This document shows positions 22,517 to 24,931 of a DNA stretch of 24,931 nucleotides, piece after piece. Source of the stretch: CAZEGV01 sp964511645 (GTDB lineage Bacteria; Bacteroidota; Bacteroidia; Cytophagales; JAAEPT01). Within the stretch, counting starts at the first letter, position 1; each line of letters opens with the position of its first letter. The translations under genes were made by a program, and so were the position numbers. The notes beneath the pieces were generated by a model, which ran no database searches, was not told the DNA's origin, and saw only the letters and a program-made list of their open reading frames with translations. Location of the stretch: assembly GCA_964511645.1 (NCBI GenBank), contig CAZEGV010000039.1:1-24931 (forward strand), given 5' to 3'.

Positions 22517-24802
22517 ATGGCTTTTGATATTAAAATGATAAAAGCCCTTTATTCTAAATTTCCAGAAAGAATAGAGGCGGCAAGAAAAGTGGTTGGAAAA
22601 CCATTGACACTATCAGAAAAGATCCTTTACACTCACCTGTGGGATGAAAAAAATGACAAACCAGGTGCCTTACCTAGTGAATCATTTACTAGAGGAGAAA
22701 ACTATGTAAACTTTTCACCAGACAGAATTGCATGTCAAGATGCTACGGCACAAATGGCTTTATTGCAGTTTATGCAAGCCGGAAAAAATCAAGTAGCAGT
22801 ACCTACTACTGTACACGCCGACCACTTGATTCAAGCAAAAGAAGGTGCTAGTGCAGATTTAAAAAGATCAGACGTTACTAATAAAGAGGTATTTGATTTT
22901 TTAGGTTCAGTATCTAATAAATACGGAATTGGATTCTGGAAGCCAGGAGCAGGAATTATTCATCAAGTAGTACTTGAGAATTATGCTTTCCCAGGTGGAA
23001 TGATGATTGGAACAGATTCACACACTGTAAATGCTGGTGGACTAGGAATGGTTGCTATCGGTGTAGGTGGTGCTGATGCTGTAGACGTAATGGCAGCAAT
23101 GGCTTGGGAACTTAAATTTCCTAAACTAATAGGAATAAAACTTACCGGAACACTTAACGGCTGGACTTCTGCTAAAGACATTATCCTTAAAGTAGCTGGT
23201 ATCCTAACCACAAAAGGCGGTACAGGTTGTATCGTAGAATATTTTGGAGAAGGTGCCAAATCATTATCATGTACTGGTAAAGGTACTATCTGTAACATGG
23301 GTGCAGAAATTGGTGCAACCACTTCTACATTTGGTTATGACGAGTCTATGGAGCGTTACTTACGTTCTACAGACAGAAATGATGTAGCTGACGCAGCCAA
23401 TGGAATCAAAGAACACTTAACAGCAGATGCTGAAGTGTACGCCAACCCAGAGCAATACTTTGATCAAGTAATCGAAATTAACCTTGACGAATTAACACCA
23501 TATATAAACGGTCCATTTACTCCAGACAGAGCTACTGCTGTAGCCGACATGAAAGTTGAGGCAGTCAAAAACGATTGGCCACTAGATGTAGAATGGGGGC
23601 TAATTGGTTCTTGTACCAATTCATCTTATGAAGATTTGGCAAGAGCAGCTTCAATTGCTAAACAAGCCGTAGACAAAGGATTAGTAACAAAAGCTGAATT
23701 TGGAATCAACCCAGGTTCTGAGCAAGTAAGATACACCGCCGACAGAGATGGTTTATTAAAACCATTTACTGACCTTGGTGCTACAATCTTTACTAATGCC
23801 TGTGGACCATGTATTGGACAATGGGCTAGAAAAGATGCTGACAAAGGTGCTAAAAACTCTATCATCCACTCATTTAACAGAAACTTCTCTAAAAGAGCAG
23901 ATGGAAACCCTAATACGCACGCCTTTGTAGCTTCACCAGCAATGGTTGCCGCAGTAGCAATATCAGGTAGATTAGACTTTAATCCAATCACAGATACGCT
24001 AACAAATAATAAAGGAGAGCAAGTAAAATTAGACCCGCCTAAAGGAGACGAATTACCTTCAAAAGGATTTACAGTAGAAAACAATGGCTACCAAGCTCCT
24101 GCATCAGATGGCTCAGGTATTACTATTAATGTATCTCCAGACTCTGAAAGACTTCAACTACTAACCCCATTTACTCCTTGGGACAAAAAAGAAATCACAG
24201 GAATTAAGCTATTAATCAAAGCAGAAGGAAAATGTACAACTGACCACATCTCTATGGCTGGACCATGGTTAAAATACAGAGGTCACCTTGACAATATTTC
24301 TAACAATTGTTTGATTGGAGCTGTAAATGCATTTGGCGGAGCTACTAACAAAGTACAAAATCAATTAACTGGTGAATACGGTGAAGTACCTGCTACAGCA
24401 AGAGCTTACAAAGTTGCAAACGTTGCCTCTATCGTAATAGGAGATGAAAATTACGGAGAAGGCTCTTCAAGAGAACATGCTGCCATGGAACCTCGTCACT
24501 TAGGTGTTCGTATTGTAATTGTAAAATCATTTGCACGTATCCATGAGACCAACCTTAAAAAACAAGGTATGCTAGGATTTACATTTGCAAACCCTTCTGA
24601 TTATGACTTAATCAAAGAAGACGACACGTTTGACACTCTTGATTTAGCATCATTTACACCAGGTAAACCAGTCACACTTAAAATAAGCCACAAAGATGGA
24701 AGCAGTGATAATATTGTATGTAACCATACTTATAACACACAACAAATCGAATGGTTTATTGCAGGGTCTGCACTTAACGTAATAAAAGCACAAAATGCTT
24801 AA
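22517..24802 (+). CDS. Aconitate hydratase, mitochondrial type
   Basis: Interconverts citrate and isocitrate through cis-aconitate in the TCA cycle; cytoplasmic, with a labile 4Fe-4S cluster. Its 761 residues match the mitochondrial-type enzyme (about 780 with leader) rather than the longer AcnA/IRP type or AcnB. Cluster ligands are Cys366 (GSCTNSSYEDL), Cys429 and Cys432 (NACGPCIGQW). GTDSHTVNAGGLGM (165-178) holds the active-site Asp-Ser-His. The swivel domain carries YGEGSSREHAAMEPRHLG, with the Ser and Arg that bind substrate carboxylates. It is monocistronic, with a strong terminator 13 bases past the stop; citrate synthase and isocitrate dehydrogenase are not nearby. Confidence 0.97.
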   Translation: MAFDIKMIKALYSKFPERIEAARKVVGKPLTLSEKILYTHLWDEKNDKPGALPSESFTRGENYVNFSPDRIACQDATAQMALLQFMQAGKNQVAVPTTVHADHLIQAKEGASADLKRSDVTNKEVFDFLGSVSNKYGIGFWKPGAGIIHQVVLENYAFPGGMMIGTDSHTVNAGGLGMVAIGVGGADAVDVMAAMAWELKFPKLIGIKLTGTLNGWTSAKDIILKVAGILTTKGGTGCIVEYFGEGAKSLSCTGKGTICNMGAEIGATTSTFGYDESMERYLRSTDRNDVADAANGIKEHLTADAEVYANPEQYFDQVIEINLDELTPYINGPFTPDRATAVADMKVEAVKNDWPLDVEWGLIGSCTNSSYEDLARAASIAKQAVDKGLVTKAEFGINPGSEQVRYTADRDGLLKPFTDLGATIFTNACGPCIGQWARKDADKGAKNSIIHSFNRNFSKRADGNPNTHAFVASPAMVAAVAISGRLDFNPITDTLTNNKGEQVKLDPPKGDELPSKGFTVENNGYQAPASDGSGITINVSPDSERLQLLTPFTPWDKKEITGIKLLIKAEGKCTTDHISMAGPWLKYRGHLDNISNNCLIGAVNAFGGATNKVQNQLTGEYGEVPATARAYKVANVASIVIGDENYGEGSSREHAAMEPRHLGVRIVIVKSFARIHETNLKKQGMLGFTFANPSDYDLIKEDDTFDTLDLASFTPGKPVTLKISHKDGSSDNIVCNHTYNTQQIEWFIAGSALNVIKAQNA

Positions 24803-24814
24803 TTAATTGAATTT

Positions 24815-24848
24815 AAAAGGCTACACAGATTATGTGTAGCCTTTTTTT
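24815..24848 (+). terminator. Strong terminator after aconitase
   Basis: Perfect 13-base-pair stem AAAAGGCTACACA (24815-24827) and TGTGTAGCCTTTT (24833-24845) with a 5-base loop and a T-run to 24848. It lies directly after the aconitase stop. Confidence 0.92.
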
Positions 24849-24868
24849 ATATATTATTTTTGGCACTT

Positions 24869-24931
24869 GGGCGTTCCCACATTCGCCAAAAGGACGGCTC
24901 ATGCGGTCAGGCTCTACACTATATCTTTTTT
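24869..24931 (+). repeat. Dispersed intergenic repeat, copy C (cut by window end)
   Basis: Starts GGGCGTTCCC and ACATTCGCCA, and continues GGCTCATGCGGTCAGGCTC, in the same order as copy A. 38 of the first 45 bases are identical to copy A. It ends TATATCTTTTTT at the window edge, where copies A and B have the hairpin. It lies 21 bases after the aconitase terminator. Confidence 0.75.

Noticed and set aside
23626..24084. 152-codon minus-strand reading frame inside the aconitase gene (also 22981-23322)
   Set aside because: Both lie wholly antisense to conserved aconitase codons and show no motif or start context of their own.

Overview
The window comes from an AT-rich genome of the phylum Bacteroidota. 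Several independent signs agree. Promoter boxes of the form TAnnTTTG recur upstream of genes, and one is paired with an upstream TTG at 19 bases. Recognisable Shine-Dalgarno sequences are absent. One OmpA protein carries thrombospondin type 3 calcium repeats. The alternate GlmU-like acyltransferase/nucleotidyltransferase fusion, a eukaryote-type glycogen branching enzyme and a mitochondrial-type aconitase are all Bacteroidota-style versions. I cannot place the organism to genus.

Layout. From the left there is a minus-strand tRNA pair (Gly-GCC then Leu-TAA) with its own promoter and terminator. A long minus-strand block follows: an OmpA/TSP3 porin-like protein, a DinB-like protein coupled to phosphofructokinase, a DEAD-box helicase, a small outer-membrane barrel protein, the GlmU-like protein, ribosomal protein L31 type B, UvrA and the glycogen branching enzyme (566-12963). 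The plus strand then carries a D-2-hydroxyacid dehydrogenase, an OmpA-type lipoprotein and a PIG-V-like membrane glycosyltransferase (13039-16259). Running against this from the right is a tightly overlapping minus-strand operon of a GT2 polyprenyl-phosphate glycosyltransferase, a polysaccharide deacetylase and a GT-C glycosyltransferase (19500-16274). To its right are a U32-family tRNA hydroxylation protein with a ferredoxin partner, a convergent GNAT acetyltransferase, a small conserved-looking protein, and aconitase.

How the genes work together. Most are housekeeping: glycolysis (PfkA), TCA cycle (aconitase), glycogen (GlgB), DNA repair (UvrA), translation (L31, tRNAs, U32/ferredoxin) and envelope structure (OmpA proteins). 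The most system-like part is the GT2-deacetylase-GT-C operon. Its three activities match, in order, those of ArnC-ArnD-ArnT (lipid A aminoarabinose) and the Francisella FlmF-NaxD-FlmK set. I infer that it builds a polyprenyl-phosphate-linked sugar, removes an acyl group from it, and transfers it to an envelope acceptor outside the cytoplasm.

Non-coding structure. Four copies of a hairpin-bearing dispersed repeat fill otherwise empty intergenic gaps (about 5190-5379, 10631-10760, 10800-10969 and 24869 to the window end). Two of them form an inverted pair between uvrA and glgB. A perfect 38-base palindrome lies in the divergent promoter region before the U32 gene. No CRISPR array, insertion sequence, prophage or rRNA was seen.
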